The notes below the pieces were generated by a model that did not search any database, was not told the origin of the DNA, and saw nothing but the letters and a program-made list of their open reading frames with translations. Below are positions 32,572 to 43,378 of a DNA stretch of 64,000 bases, piece by piece (the stretch's first letter is position 1; every line of letters begins with the position of its first letter). Made by a program: the position numbers and the translations under genes. Origin of the DNA: Malania oleifera (Eukaryota; Streptophyta; Magnoliopsida; Santalales; Ximeniaceae); NCBI RefSeq assembly GCF_029873635.1, contig NC_080421.1, positions 37,676,617 to 37,740,616 on the forward strand, in the 5' to 3' direction.

Positions 32572-35156
32572 TGCAATGCGTTGAGACCCGAAAATTATAA
32601 TGATTAAAATAATTGGGAAAGATAATAAATAAAATAATAAGTAAACAATAAGGGAGGAAGGGGAAAATTTAAAAAGAAAAAGGTAGTAGACCTCATCGAC
32701 GAATCTTCTGACTTCGTCAACGAGTGATCTTCTATAGATCGTCGACGAAGTTCAATCCCTCATCGGAGAAGAAATCCCGACAGAGTGAATTTCAGATTTT
32801 AGATTTCATCGACGAATGTATCCTCTCGTCGACGAATTCCCTTCTGTGGTTCGTTGACGAATCCTGTCTTCTCGTCGACGAAGCCACATGATAACATCAT
32901 GTATAAGAAGATCTGAGGTTGTTTCTCCACGAAGAAATTCATTTTTTTTTGTTTCTCTCTCTCTCTCTAAAACGGTTCTCTCTGTCTTCTCTCTATGAAG
33001 CTGGCTCGGATTTAGCCTGAATCAACCAACGTGAACTGCTACGGTGTTCTAGGGGAGATTCTCTACACATCTAGCAGAGCAGATTTCTAAACTGGGCTTT
33101 CTAGGAATCACTCCAAAGTTGAGGTAAGGGTTAGGATTCTTAGTTTAGGGGTTTAAAATGTTTATTCGAGATTTATAGGTTGAGAAAATGTTGAAATTGT
33201 AAGTTATTTGGGGTTTATTTGATTAAACTAGGGTTTTTGATTCAGGGTTCGGGTGAGTGCCGCAAACATCATTTTGGGGTCTCTGTTGGCATAGTTCAGG
33301 AAAGCAGGTAAGGAGAATATATTAAATAAGGATTTTTAAGGAAATAACTGGTGAATAATGGAAATTTTATGTATATATGTATATGATTTTCACGTGGGTT
33401 CTAAAAAGCCAACCGTTTGAATTGTAAATTTGTGAACTTAGGGTTGTGCTACTAGATATTATTTGCAAAAATGGAAAGTTAAAATGACAAATTTTCTGGT
33501 TAGTTGTGTAAGAGATTAAATGTATATTTTCAATATATTAATGATGAATGTGAGTTGTCTTATTTTACAGTAAGCATATCAAATATGTTGTTAAAATGTG
33601 TGACATAAGTAAAATGAAGTTTTTATGTTAAACTATGATATATGTATGAGATGTAGGAAATACTGGAAATGCATTGAGAATTAAAATGTGATATGATTTA
33701 TTTTGCATGTGTTTTATAATGTTAGATTTCAATGTATGGTTTGAGAATTCCGGTGGACTAGAATAGGCACAGCACTATTGTGGGTATTTATGGAAGCGCT
33801 AGTGCACCCACACATCTTGGAGAGAGTGTGGAGATGGGATGGTCAATTGTGCTGGAAAGGGTAGGGTCCCCCTAGAGTCTACACCAGTATAGGAACAACC
33901 AATCAGACCTACAGACTGTAGAATGTGGATGATTTAACTCTAGAGGGCTGACTAGAGTTAAGTTCAGCCTACGAGCCGCACAACTCATCATGAGGCGGAA
34001 GCATGATAGTGATTTCTTCATCGGTATAGAAAGTTCTAAACACATAATTGTTAATTTAACCTTTGATAATATGAGAATAATAGATATGAAAATAGCATAT
34101 ATGGGAACAACAGATATAAGAACAGCAGATAGGAATGATATGAAAACAAAATATGTGAAAGCGGGCATGAATACAAAAATGAGAAATGTAGAATATCAAT
34201 GTGAATGTAATGAATAACACATAGATAACAACATAAAGAGTAATGTAGTAAAGTATCATCAGTATTAAATATAGTAGTATTATATGTATTTGGGGTGAGG
34301 TATACTCTTCGCCCAAGGGTTTACTGAAAAAGGTGAGTGCACAGATAGGTATCAGATGTAGCTGTGGACTGCATAACGTATTAGGGAAGAGGGAAGCTAT
34401 TTGTATGGGCGGGTAATCTTCCTTATTCTCAGGAACTTCTGCCAGTAAACCTTTGTGTGAATGTGTGAGTATAAAATGAACTAACCAACTGAGGGCTTAT
34501 TGAATAAGGTGCCCTGATATGCTTCAGTTGTAACTATAGGTTGCATAAGGTATCAGAGCAGAGGGATGCTACTTGTATGGGCAAGTAATCACCCCAATCC
34601 TTGGAAATTCTAATTGGTCAAATACCTTACATGTATTTGAGTAGGAACAGAAAATGATTTCATAATTATGCTTTTATTTGAAAAGGATAAATATATATGT
34701 TGTACACAAATCTCATGATAGTCACACACTGATTTAATGTATTCCATCCTTACTAAGATGTGCCTCAGCCGATAGTTGAATTTCGTTTTTTTTTCAGGAC
34801 CTCTGCGTGATTGAGCTTAAAGAGCTCGGGGCTGTTATAGCGTTTTTGAGAGAGTGGGTATAAACTTTTGGATGTGTATATTTTTGGCTTTGTTTATGTT
34901 TTCAGAGATGTATATATAAATGTTTTTGAATGCTGGATGTTGGAAAGTACCTTTTGAGATTATAGATATGTAGATACTCTGGTATTTAATTAAGAAGTTG
35001 TTATTAGTTCCGTTGCGTAACTGATATAGAGTCAGGTACAGGCAATAGAACACGTGGCACTCAGGCCCCAATTGGCGGGTTTGGGGTGTCACAAGATGAT
35101 ATAAGAGATATTTCAAATAACACTTTGGACCCTAGTTTCGGGTTCAGAGCGTTACA
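32572..35156 (+). repeat. Solo LTR of a Ty3/Gypsy element (about 2.6 kb)
   Basis: The ends form long imperfect inverted tips: TGCAATGCGTTGAGACCCGA at the left, and the complement of the right end reads TGTAACGCTCTGAACCCGAA. Such GACCCG-type tips and 2-3-kb LTRs are typical of Tekay/Del chromoviruses. The U3 part holds about nine CGTCGACGA-type words (32690-32885). A TATA-like GTATAAGAAG lies near 32901. No internal domains adjoin it. A TSD is not evident (caact left, taatg right). Confidence 0.65.
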
Positions 35157-36040
35157 TAATGTGTATTTTAGGATGCATGAGATTTTGAATAAAATAAAAA
35201 AAAAATTAAATGTACGAATTTAAGATTGCTTTTAAATAAAGTATGCAATTAATTCATGTGCCAATATACCCATTTATTATATTTTGGAAGTAGTACAATA
35301 AATACATATCTCAACATTTGGGGTCAATATGATAAATATATTATTTATTTATTTTTTAATAAAGTTTTGATTGGTTCTTCTAATTTTATTTTATTATTTA
35401 AATCATAATAATTGAAAATTAACATTGGGGCTAACTTTGTAATTTTAAATTAATATTTAATACATTTCTTTACTTTAACCAAGTAAAAATTATTAGAGTG
35501 GGTTGTAAAATATAAAGAATTAATGAATCTTTTTATATCAAGTTAAAGTTAAAGTAGTTATCTAATATCATAAAAATATAGTGGTGTTTTGTACCTTTAA
35601 TTCAAAAAGATAAATTATGAGTAATAATGAAACTTTGGTTCATTTTTCCCATTCCAAAGTGTAAAGGAAATAAGTAGATGAGACTTTGTGCATTAATTTG
35701 AATTGTGATAACTTTCTTAATTCTTTGTATTTCCCTTGAGAAAAAAATTAAACGACCCCTTCTTCACTTTAATGTTTCCTCTTTCTTACCAAATATAACA
35801 TGAATTAGCATATATGTTGGCTGTGGTTTTAGCTTATGAGAGTGTGAATACTACATTCATATCATATTTAGCGCATCATTTTAAGATAATGTGAATCAAT
35901 GTTTATGTATATAAAACTGATTATAATTTTATTTAAAATTTATAGAAATTCATATTTAACATCACATTCAATCTTCGTGATTGACTGCTCAATAAAATGT
36001 TAAGTGTTAGAGCTCCTAAAATTAGTTTTATTTGGACATA
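35157..36040. other. AT-rich intergenic DNA, no feature seen
   Basis: No ORF, RNA gene or repeat unit recognised. Confidence 0.5.
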
Positions 36041-36285
36041 TTAGAACATAGTAACAATAGTTACACATGCACTATGATATTAAATTTTTGTTGCCTTTCT
36101 TTTAGTAGTGAAACTCTTGGAGTTCATGCTCTTTAGGTTTAATACCAAACACGATCTATGTAATAATCAATTATACAAATTAGAACATAGTAACAATAGT
36201 TACATTTGGACTATAACATTAGGTTTTTGTTGCCTTTTTTTTTTTAGTAGTGAAACTCCATAGAGTTCATTCTCTTTACGTTTTT
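36041..36285. repeat. Tandem duplication of about 139 bp
   Basis: The block beginning TTAGAACATAGTAACAATAG and ending around GAGTTCATGCTCTTTA recurs 139 bp later (36041-36140, 36180-36285) with several substitutions. Confidence 0.85.
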
Positions 36286-36305
36286 GCTTCTAACTAATCT
36301 AGATG

Positions 36306-36306
<1 letters not shown>

Positions 36307-36348
<42 letters not shown>
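36307..36348. repeat. (TA)n microsatellite
   Basis: About 20 uninterrupted AT units. Confidence 0.95.
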
Positions 36349-36350
<2 letters not shown>

Positions 36351-36500
36351 TGCTTCTGGTTAAAACTTAGAAAGTTTGTTCTTTCTTGTGTGTACATGTT
36401 TTTCTTTCTTTCTTTCCTTATTTCTTTTTTTAAAGCAATAAATATCAACAAATACTTTTAGGTTGTGTTTGGTACGCAGGCTAGGTGTAATGGGCTTGGG

Positions 36501-36894
36501 CCCAATTTCAATGAGGTATTATTTGCTTTGACCCACTGATCTCCCGTGTTTGTCTTTTAAAACGTGTCTTGCATAGTTGGAGTCCAAATCATCCTTATAG
36601 GCCTAAAATTTTCCTAATACACATCCAATGCGGGACTATGATGTGCTCTCTTGTCTGATATCTGATGCGCTCGTTAGTGTGGTTTAGACCTCTGTCCACC
36701 CACATGATAGTACTCTCAGGGTGACTTTGATACTAAATGGAATGGCCTTGAACTCAACTCTAATGAAGTATTGTCTACTTTGGTCCACTAATCTCATAAG
36801 TTTGTCTTATAAAAGGCGTCTCATATGGTTGACGTCCAAATCACCCTTATAAGTTTAAGATTTCACTAGTACACATCTGGTGTGAGACCGTGAC
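36501..36894. repeat. Diverged direct repeat, two units of about 145 bp
   Basis: Units at 36501-36648 and 36753-36894 share the order: TAATGAAG/CAATGAGG block, GTTTGTCTT.TAAAA, a CGTCT or GTGTCT block, GTCCAAATCA.CCTTATA, and ACACATC..T.GG.AC..TGA. No coding sequence. Similar intergenic blocks are common in plant genomes, but I cannot name the element. Confidence 0.7.
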
Positions 36895-36954
36895 GTTAGG
36901 GTAAGGATCCTTACCACATGTTTGGTACAACAAACTACCAAACTGCATGTGCGA

Positions 36955-37180
36955 ATGCTTTTATAGATATATGTTTGCATGTGAAGATATGTGTGAGTGC
37001 ATGTATAAATATGTGCATGCATATATGTGAGGATATATGTTAGTGCATTTATAGATATGTGCATGCATGTGAGCGCATATATGTGAGGATATGTGTTAGT
37101 GCATTTATAGATATGTGCATGCATGTGAGCATATGTGTAAGTGCATGTATAGATATGCACATGCATGTGAAGACATGGTA
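36955..37180. repeat. Minisatellite of GTGCATGCAT/ATATGTG units
   Basis: Four to five diverged tandem units of roughly 55-60 bp, built from GTGAGGATATGTGTTAGTGC, ATTTATAGATATGTGCATGC and variants. The apparent His/Tyr/Thr-rich frames on the minus strand (36855-37351) are translations of this repeat. Confidence 0.85.
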
Positions 37181-37470
37181 GATAAGTGGGTAGGATATAT
37201 GTGTGTGTTCATGCATGAGTACATACGCATGGGTATATGTATGGATTGTGCATGAATTGTATAGAATGGAAAGTGTGTGTGCATATGGGTGTAATGTGAA
37301 TGCATGCATGGAGAAAAAAATAAGTATGCATGTGGATACATGATTAAGCATATGTATTGTTCCCTAATTAATATGTAATTGATATGTAATTATCACACAC
37401 AATACTTAATATAATATAAATAAACGATACTCACCACTTTACAAGTGTTGTGGTTTTTCAAACCTTCTCA

Positions 37471-37483
37471 TGGTATCAGAGCC
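37471..37483 (+). other. Primer-binding site of an RE1-type Copia
   Basis: An exact TGGTATCAGAGCC. The short sequence just before it (about 37353-37470, ending ACCTTCTCA) is probably the 5' LTR or its 3' part, as LTRs of this lineage are short. Confidence 0.85.
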
Positions 37484-38144
37484 TAAACGATCCAACCTAA
37501 TTTTCTTGTTTAGTGCCGCTGCCACAACCCTAGGTATTCTCTTTCTCTTCCTTCTCCCAGTGCCGAACGCATTCCCTTCCCTTCCTTGAGCCGCTGCCCT
37601 ATTGTTGTGGTGTCACCCAATCCCAATAACCAGCGACTCCAAAAACAAAGACGATCTGGTAATCTGCTTCCATCTATTGAAATTTCCTCTGAATCAACCT
37701 GTAGAACCGTTGAAACATAAGTAACCCCCTTCGGTCTCTCCTTCACCCACAACTTCACCACCGACATTGTATTCCATTAACAACGAGCCAATGCACTAGC
37801 GCCCCACTTCGGCATACAGAGTTGTCACCCAGTGCTGTCAATACTTGGTCTATAACTTGCCAGTTTGGATATAACAAACTGTATTGATCCGACGATTGCA
37901 ACCTGGACGAAGAGGTACGGCATCGGTTCCACAAGATCGTATGAAGCACTCCTTTCTAACTCCCTAGTGAACTTGCTAGCGATAACTCTCAGAGAATACT
38001 CTTTGTTGTTGAATCTCTATTGCTGATGTCAACGCCTAGCAACCAGCGTCGTCAACACCCACTGATGTCGCTGCATCTTTGTTGCTGAATCTCCATCGCT
38101 GCATACCATCTCCTTGAACCAGCGAACCAGTGTCATCACCACCC

Positions 38145-38520
38145 ATGGCTGCCAAATCCACCCTCCTTCCTTTCAACACGCTCATTCACATGGTTACAAT
38201 CAAACTCTCCTTTTCCAATTATCTTCTATGGAAGAATCAATTGCTTCCTCTCTTAGAGAGCCAAGAATTGATTAACTATGCTGATGGAACTCTTGCGCCC
38301 CCACCTTGCTTTGATCTTGCGGATTTTTAGACACCAAACAACAAACCTATGGCATGGAAAAATACGGACAAATGCTCCTTAGCCTTCTCATGTCCTCACT
38401 CACAGAGGAGGCCATGGTTGAAGTCGTGGGTTTCTCCACTTCATGCGAGGTCTAGGTTACCTTGGAGAACACCTTAAATCATCGCTCCAAGGGTTTTGAA
38501 ATTTGTCTAAAGGACAAATA
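38145..38520 (+). pseudogene. Copia gag N-terminal part (RE1-type), truncated
   Basis: The ATG at 38145 opens a Copia-like N-terminal domain: IKLSFSNYLLWKNQLLPLLE followed by LINYADGT and a Pro-rich step. A TAG ends the first frame at 38330. Beyond it, fragments such as KMLLSLLMSSLTEEAM and VVGFSTSCEVW still match the UBN2 region in a shifted or broken frame. The sequence then jumps to the linker ahead of reverse transcriptase. It is a fragment of a capsid gene with no function expected. Confidence 0.8.
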
Positions 38521-41500
38521 GCTTCTCCTGAGCCCAACACTGAGTTTCCTATTATTGCTCGCACTCCTATTACAACTGCCCCATTAGGCTCTCATCCTAT
38601 GCTCATGTGAGCCAAAGCTTGTAATTTTAAGACTCACCACCTTGCGCATCTCGGCCTTGTGAAATCTTCTAGACTTCTTACTACTCTTATAGCATCCACT
38701 GAGCCTAAAGGACTCAAATTAGCTACTAAGAATCCTACTTGGCTTGCTACCACGGACGAAGAAATTCAAGCCCTGCAAAATAATCGTACTTGGATTTTGG
38801 TTCTTCAACCCACCAACACCAACACCAACATTGTAGGTTCTTCCTTGACGAATCTATCGAGCATCTTAAAGAACGTCTTTTTGCTAAGAGCTACCCACAG
38901 ATACCTGGTCTTGACTACATTGACACCTTTAGTTCTATCATCAAGGCCACCGCTGTTCATCTTGTTCTTTCTCTTGCTATAACAAACAAATGGTCTCTTC
39001 GCCAACTTGATGTAAAAAATGCATTCCTCAACGGCCTTCTCCCTGAACATGTTTATATGGAACAACCCTTGGGTATATTGACCCTCGCTTCCCTAATCAT
39101 GTTTGTCAATTGAAGAAAGCTCTTTATGGCCTAAAGCAAGTGTTGAATTTTTGGGTCCGTCCCATGTTTTGATTATGACAAACTACAGTATCTCATCTGT
39201 GTACTTTGAGTATTTGAATAGATTTATTCTTCTAAGCACGGATGACAGATGAGAAATGGAAGCTGAGAAGCATACCCCGGCGTTTTCCATGGAATTGCAA
39301 AGGAGCGCATGAAGACCGATCTTTATTTTTAGTTGTATTATTATATTTTATTTTATTCATGTTGGGTCTACAATAATTCAAAGGTCTGTAATAATGAATG
39401 CATGACATGCATGATGGGGACTATAAGTTCAAGACCGTAGTTTGACCTTAGGGATCACCCTTTAGTCGACCGACGCCGGATTTTTTCGGTGTCCTAAAAA
39501 AAGACCTAGAATGACCCTAAGACACTCAACATGCATAAACATAATGTGTTTATAAGGATAGGGTGATTGCATAAGGAAATAGAACTGAAATGCATTAAAA
39601 ATACATGTTTGGTCGACTGTACTTCACAAGTATAAATCTGTCGGTTGACCGAACTGGTCACCGGGTTAACAATTTAACCATTGCATGGTCGACCGAACCC
39701 TACCCAGTCCAAGTCACCTGGTCGACTGAACTCTGTCTCGGTCAATAGTTTGACCACACGGTCGACCGCACCTATTGCTTAAGCCAACCACCTGGTCGAT
39801 CGAGTTCCCACGTGTGTTTTGCCAACTGACCGGTCGACCGAACCACTTAGTTAAATCAACACGATCGACCGAACCGCGCGGAAGTTGAAAAATTGCCTTG
39901 GAACCTTGTTGTATGGTCGACCGAACTTCCAATTCAAATTTTACCCGATCGACCGAACTTGGACACTTGGTCAACCAAATCTCACCTTTGGTCGACCGGT
40001 GCTCTTGGGTTGCCATATTATTTTTACCGCGGTTAAAGGTTTTAAACAAAGCTAATTTTCTTAATGATTTTTAAAACAAATTTAATAATACCTTGTGTAT
40101 CCCCAACGACTATAATTTACCCCTTTCCTATATATATGTCTTCATTTGTCCATATTAGAGGGATTTAGGACAAAGACTAAGAAAAATATTCTCTCAAATA
40201 TTCCAAGCCTATTTTTCACATACTACTTCCATACACTCTCATCCTCTGAATTTCTTGATTAACCAAGCTTTGTGAGAGTTTCTATTGTGTTTATTGTAGC
40301 TTGCTTAATACTCTCAATTTTGTGCTTGTAGTTTGTTGTTGATTTTTTGAGAGTTAAGCAAAGAGTTATCCCACTAATTTATTTCAATAAATCATGTGTT
40401 GGGAAAAACTCATAAGCTTAAGGATCTTTGCATTGTCATTGCAAGACTCCTATAGTTATAATTTTTGGTGTGCAAATATTTTTCTAAGTTATAATATTTT
40501 CCAACTACTCTTGTGCTTATTTCATTGAAGGAAAATATTTTTAGTTAGTTTGAATGTTTAATTAGAATCTTTGAAACTATGATTTGTTATTGAGATTTTT
40601 TATAACTTGTTTCAAAGAAATAGCTTGATAGAACACTCTTGAGCATATACATGATTATTCATTGCTGAGTATTTGCTTGCACAAAGATCATTACACACAT
40701 ACTACTTGATATATTGGCATTATTTAGAGAGTACTCACATTAAACTTCATAGAGCTTATAGTTCTTATCTCTTCGAAGTGCATTGGTTATTGCATGCACA
40801 TATTGGTAGAAATCTACTTGTTGGAGAAGCATTAAAATTGTACACAAAATTTATATTATAAATCTGTTGTATTCCAAGTGCGGTCTGAGGGGACGATGAT
40901 CTAGCCCGTAAGGATCAGTAGGGCCTTCTCCGCCCTATAAGGAGAATTTGTAAAGGTTGAAGTTAGCCATGTGCTAATTGACTTGACTGTAATCGGTGCC
41001 GCTCCACCCGTGAAGTGAACCATTAGTGGAATCCTCGGGCTTGCGAGCTAGAGGTGGGGACATTGACACAGTTGGCCGAACATCCAATAACATTTCTTGT
41101 GCGTGCTTTTAATTTTCACATTTTAAATTCCAGCACATGAATGTTTATATTTTACTATTGTGAATGATTGGGTTTACAATTGCATAGACAGACCCTAGGT
41201 TGAATGTATCGCTGCTATTTAGGTCAAACCTAGGAAAAAGTTTTAAATACCCAATTCACCCCCCTCTTGGGAATACACCAAAGCTAACAGCAAGCCCCTC
41301 GTGCCTGGTTTCAGCGTTTCAGCTCCTTTCTCACCCACCTTGGTTTTTATTGCAGTCGTGCAGACACATCACTCTTTGTTTTTCATAAGCAGTCTAACAT
41401 TATCTATTTACTTCTCTATGTTGATGGCATCATTATTATAGGCAACAACTCCAAGCTTCTTGACAGTTTTACTTGCAAGCTCAATTCAGAGTTTGCTACC

Positions 41501-42083
41501 TAGGATTTGGGTTCTCTCTGTTACTTTCTTGGTCATGAAGCTACCTCCACCACTGATGGCCTTTTTATCAGTCACCTGAAATATGCATGGGAAATTTTCA
41601 CACGTGCTTAGTTACTTGATAGCAAACCAATCCACACCCCAATGGTTGTTTCCCAGCACCTGTCCGTTGATGGTCCTCTGTTTTCGGATCTCAAACTTTA
41701 CAGATCTTTCGTTGGTGCTTTTCAATATCTGACTATCACAGGTCTAGATATTGCTTATGTTGTCAACTATGTCAGTCAATTTCTCCATTCTCCAACTGGA
41801 GATCATTTCCTTGATGTCAAACGTATTCTTTGCTATATTAAGGGCACACTGCATTTTGGCCTCACTTTTCATCCATCCACCGCTTCTGGTGCTTTAGTTG
41901 CTTACTCCAATGCAAACTAGGCAGGATGCCCTGATACTTGTCGTTCTACCTTTGGTTATTGTATTTATCTTAGCGATAATTTGGTGTCTTGGAGTACCAA
42001 GAAACAACCTATTGTTTCTCACTCCAGTTGTGAATCTGAGTATCGTGCCTTGGCTTTCACTGCTGTTGAATGACTCACTCTAA
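38521..42083 (+). pseudogene. RE1-type Copia reverse transcriptase and RNase H, split by a solo LTR
   Basis: Left of the LTR: EPKGLKLATKNPTW, EEIQALQNNRTW and NTNIVGS (38700-38840). After a frame change come QIPGLDYIDTFS and KWSLRQLDVKNAFLNGLLPE (38895-39050). The host frame breaks at gcaag (39136-39140) and resumes after 41294. There the catalytic box reads YVDG instead of YVDD (about 41415), so one catalytic Asp is lost. Later pieces (41642-41920) carry the LSVDGPLFSD and FLHSPTGDHF regions and the RNase H start, where the expected Asp residues are Asn and a TAG replaces Trp. Clearly dead. Confidence 0.88.
39141..41289 (+). repeat. Solo Copia LTR (2149 bp) with exact TSD gcaag
   Basis: It starts TGTTGAATTTTTGGG and ends CACCCCCCTCTTGGGAATAC...AAGCTAACA. 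The 5-bp TSD gcaag is exact at 39136-39140 and 41290-41294. Removing the LTR and one TSD restores the reverse transcriptase sequence of the host Copia. A TATA-like CTATATATAT lies near 40130. About a dozen GGTCGACCGAAC-type words lie between 39470 and 40010. The same family occurs at 3710, 45919, 60541 and at the LTR ending at 63358. Confidence 0.95.
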
Positions 42084-42897
42084 AAATGAGCAGCTCAGAA
42101 GCTATCCCAAGTATAGAAGTTCAGTCATGTAATAATTAGCCCAAGGGTCAGATCGTTTCCTCAGGGAATGCAGTTAATTCCAAACATAGTGTAATTCCAA
42201 AGGAAAATAAGAAACAAAAGGTTTACTAATCATAGTTCAGATTCGGGTTTTGAGATATTTGAGATTTTTTTTAACGAATTAAAAGAATGTGAAATTTAAT
42301 TTATGAACTTAACACGCACTAAATTAACAACGAGAAATGGGGAAAAGGCACAATGAAATACATGATGTCAAAATTAAATACCAAACACAATCCTACGTTT
42401 AATCAGTTAGGCAAGAAATAAATCCCACGTTTGAACTTCGGAAAAAAAGCCTAAAGACGATAACTTTACTATGTAACTTAAGCATGCAACTCTAAAAACC
42501 TCAATCAAACACAAAAAAAAAAAAAAAAAAACACTTTAACACAATCAAGAACCTAAACTTAACTCTTTAAGAACTTAAACATTAAGCTAAAACACAATAA
42601 AAACTCAGACTTTAATTAAATTGAACTTAAAATAAATAGAACCCAAAAAAATTTAAATCATAAAGAAGATTTTTTTAGAGACCAAACCGAACTTTAACAA
42701 TGAACAATAACCCAACCAAAATTAACTCTAATAATGATATAAGATAAGAAGAGAAAAAAAAATTGAACCTAATAATGATAACCCAACATAAATTTAAAAG
42801 TTCAGAACTTTAATTAACATTCAACTAAAAATTAACAATGATCAACCAACTATTTAAATGTAAGAAAGAAAAAAAAACTTAAAGAACAAGAGAAGAA

Positions 42898-42901
<4 letters not shown>

Positions 42902-42951
<50 letters not shown>
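42902..42951. repeat. (GA)n microsatellite
   Basis: About 25 GA units with one interruption. Confidence 0.95.
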
Positions 42952-42954
<3 letters not shown>

Positions 42955-43294
42955 ATAGGAGCTGGCCGTGTTGAGGAGAAACAGTAGCAACAAGGCAGAG
43001 CAGAGCCTCGAGTTCCCCCTTCAGCACACAACAACAACAAGGCAGAGTAGAGCCTCTCGGGTTCGTGGGATATTCAGCACAACAAAGGGAGTACTCGGGT
43101 TGCAGCAGATTGAAGCAGCAGCGGCAGTGGCAGGGCAGCAGCAACAGCTTGAAGCACTTGGGTTCTCCTCCACAGTAGCAGTATCAGTTGCAACAGACTG
43201 CAGCAAAAGAAGAGAAAGATTGAGAGAGGAGAGGGAGAGATAGAGAAAGAGACTGAGGGAAAGGAGAGGGAAAGAGATATTAAAGGTGAAGAAA

Positions 43295-43296
<2 letters not shown>

Positions 43297-43356
<60 letters not shown>

Positions 43357-43378
43357 AGAGAGAGAAAGAGAGAGAGAT
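43297..43378. repeat. (GA)n microsatellite
   Basis: About 38 GA units with small interruptions. A purine-rich halo continues to about 43460. Confidence 0.95.

Larger units (their letters stand above)
37471..42083 (+). mobile_element. RE1-type Copia retrotransposon, internally deleted and interrupted by a solo LTR
   Basis: The order is primer site, leader, gag N-terminal half (38145-38520), then directly the linker and reverse transcriptase (38659-39140), a solo LTR insertion, and the rest of reverse transcriptase and RNase H (41295-42083). Zinc knuckle, protease and integrase are missing between about 38515 and 38525, so about 2 kb has been deleted. The 3' end joins an unrelated repeat at about 42085. 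No 3' LTR was found. Confidence 0.85.

Noticed and set aside
36855..37351. His/Tyr/Thr-rich minus-strand frames
   Set aside because: Translations of the minisatellite at 36955-37180.
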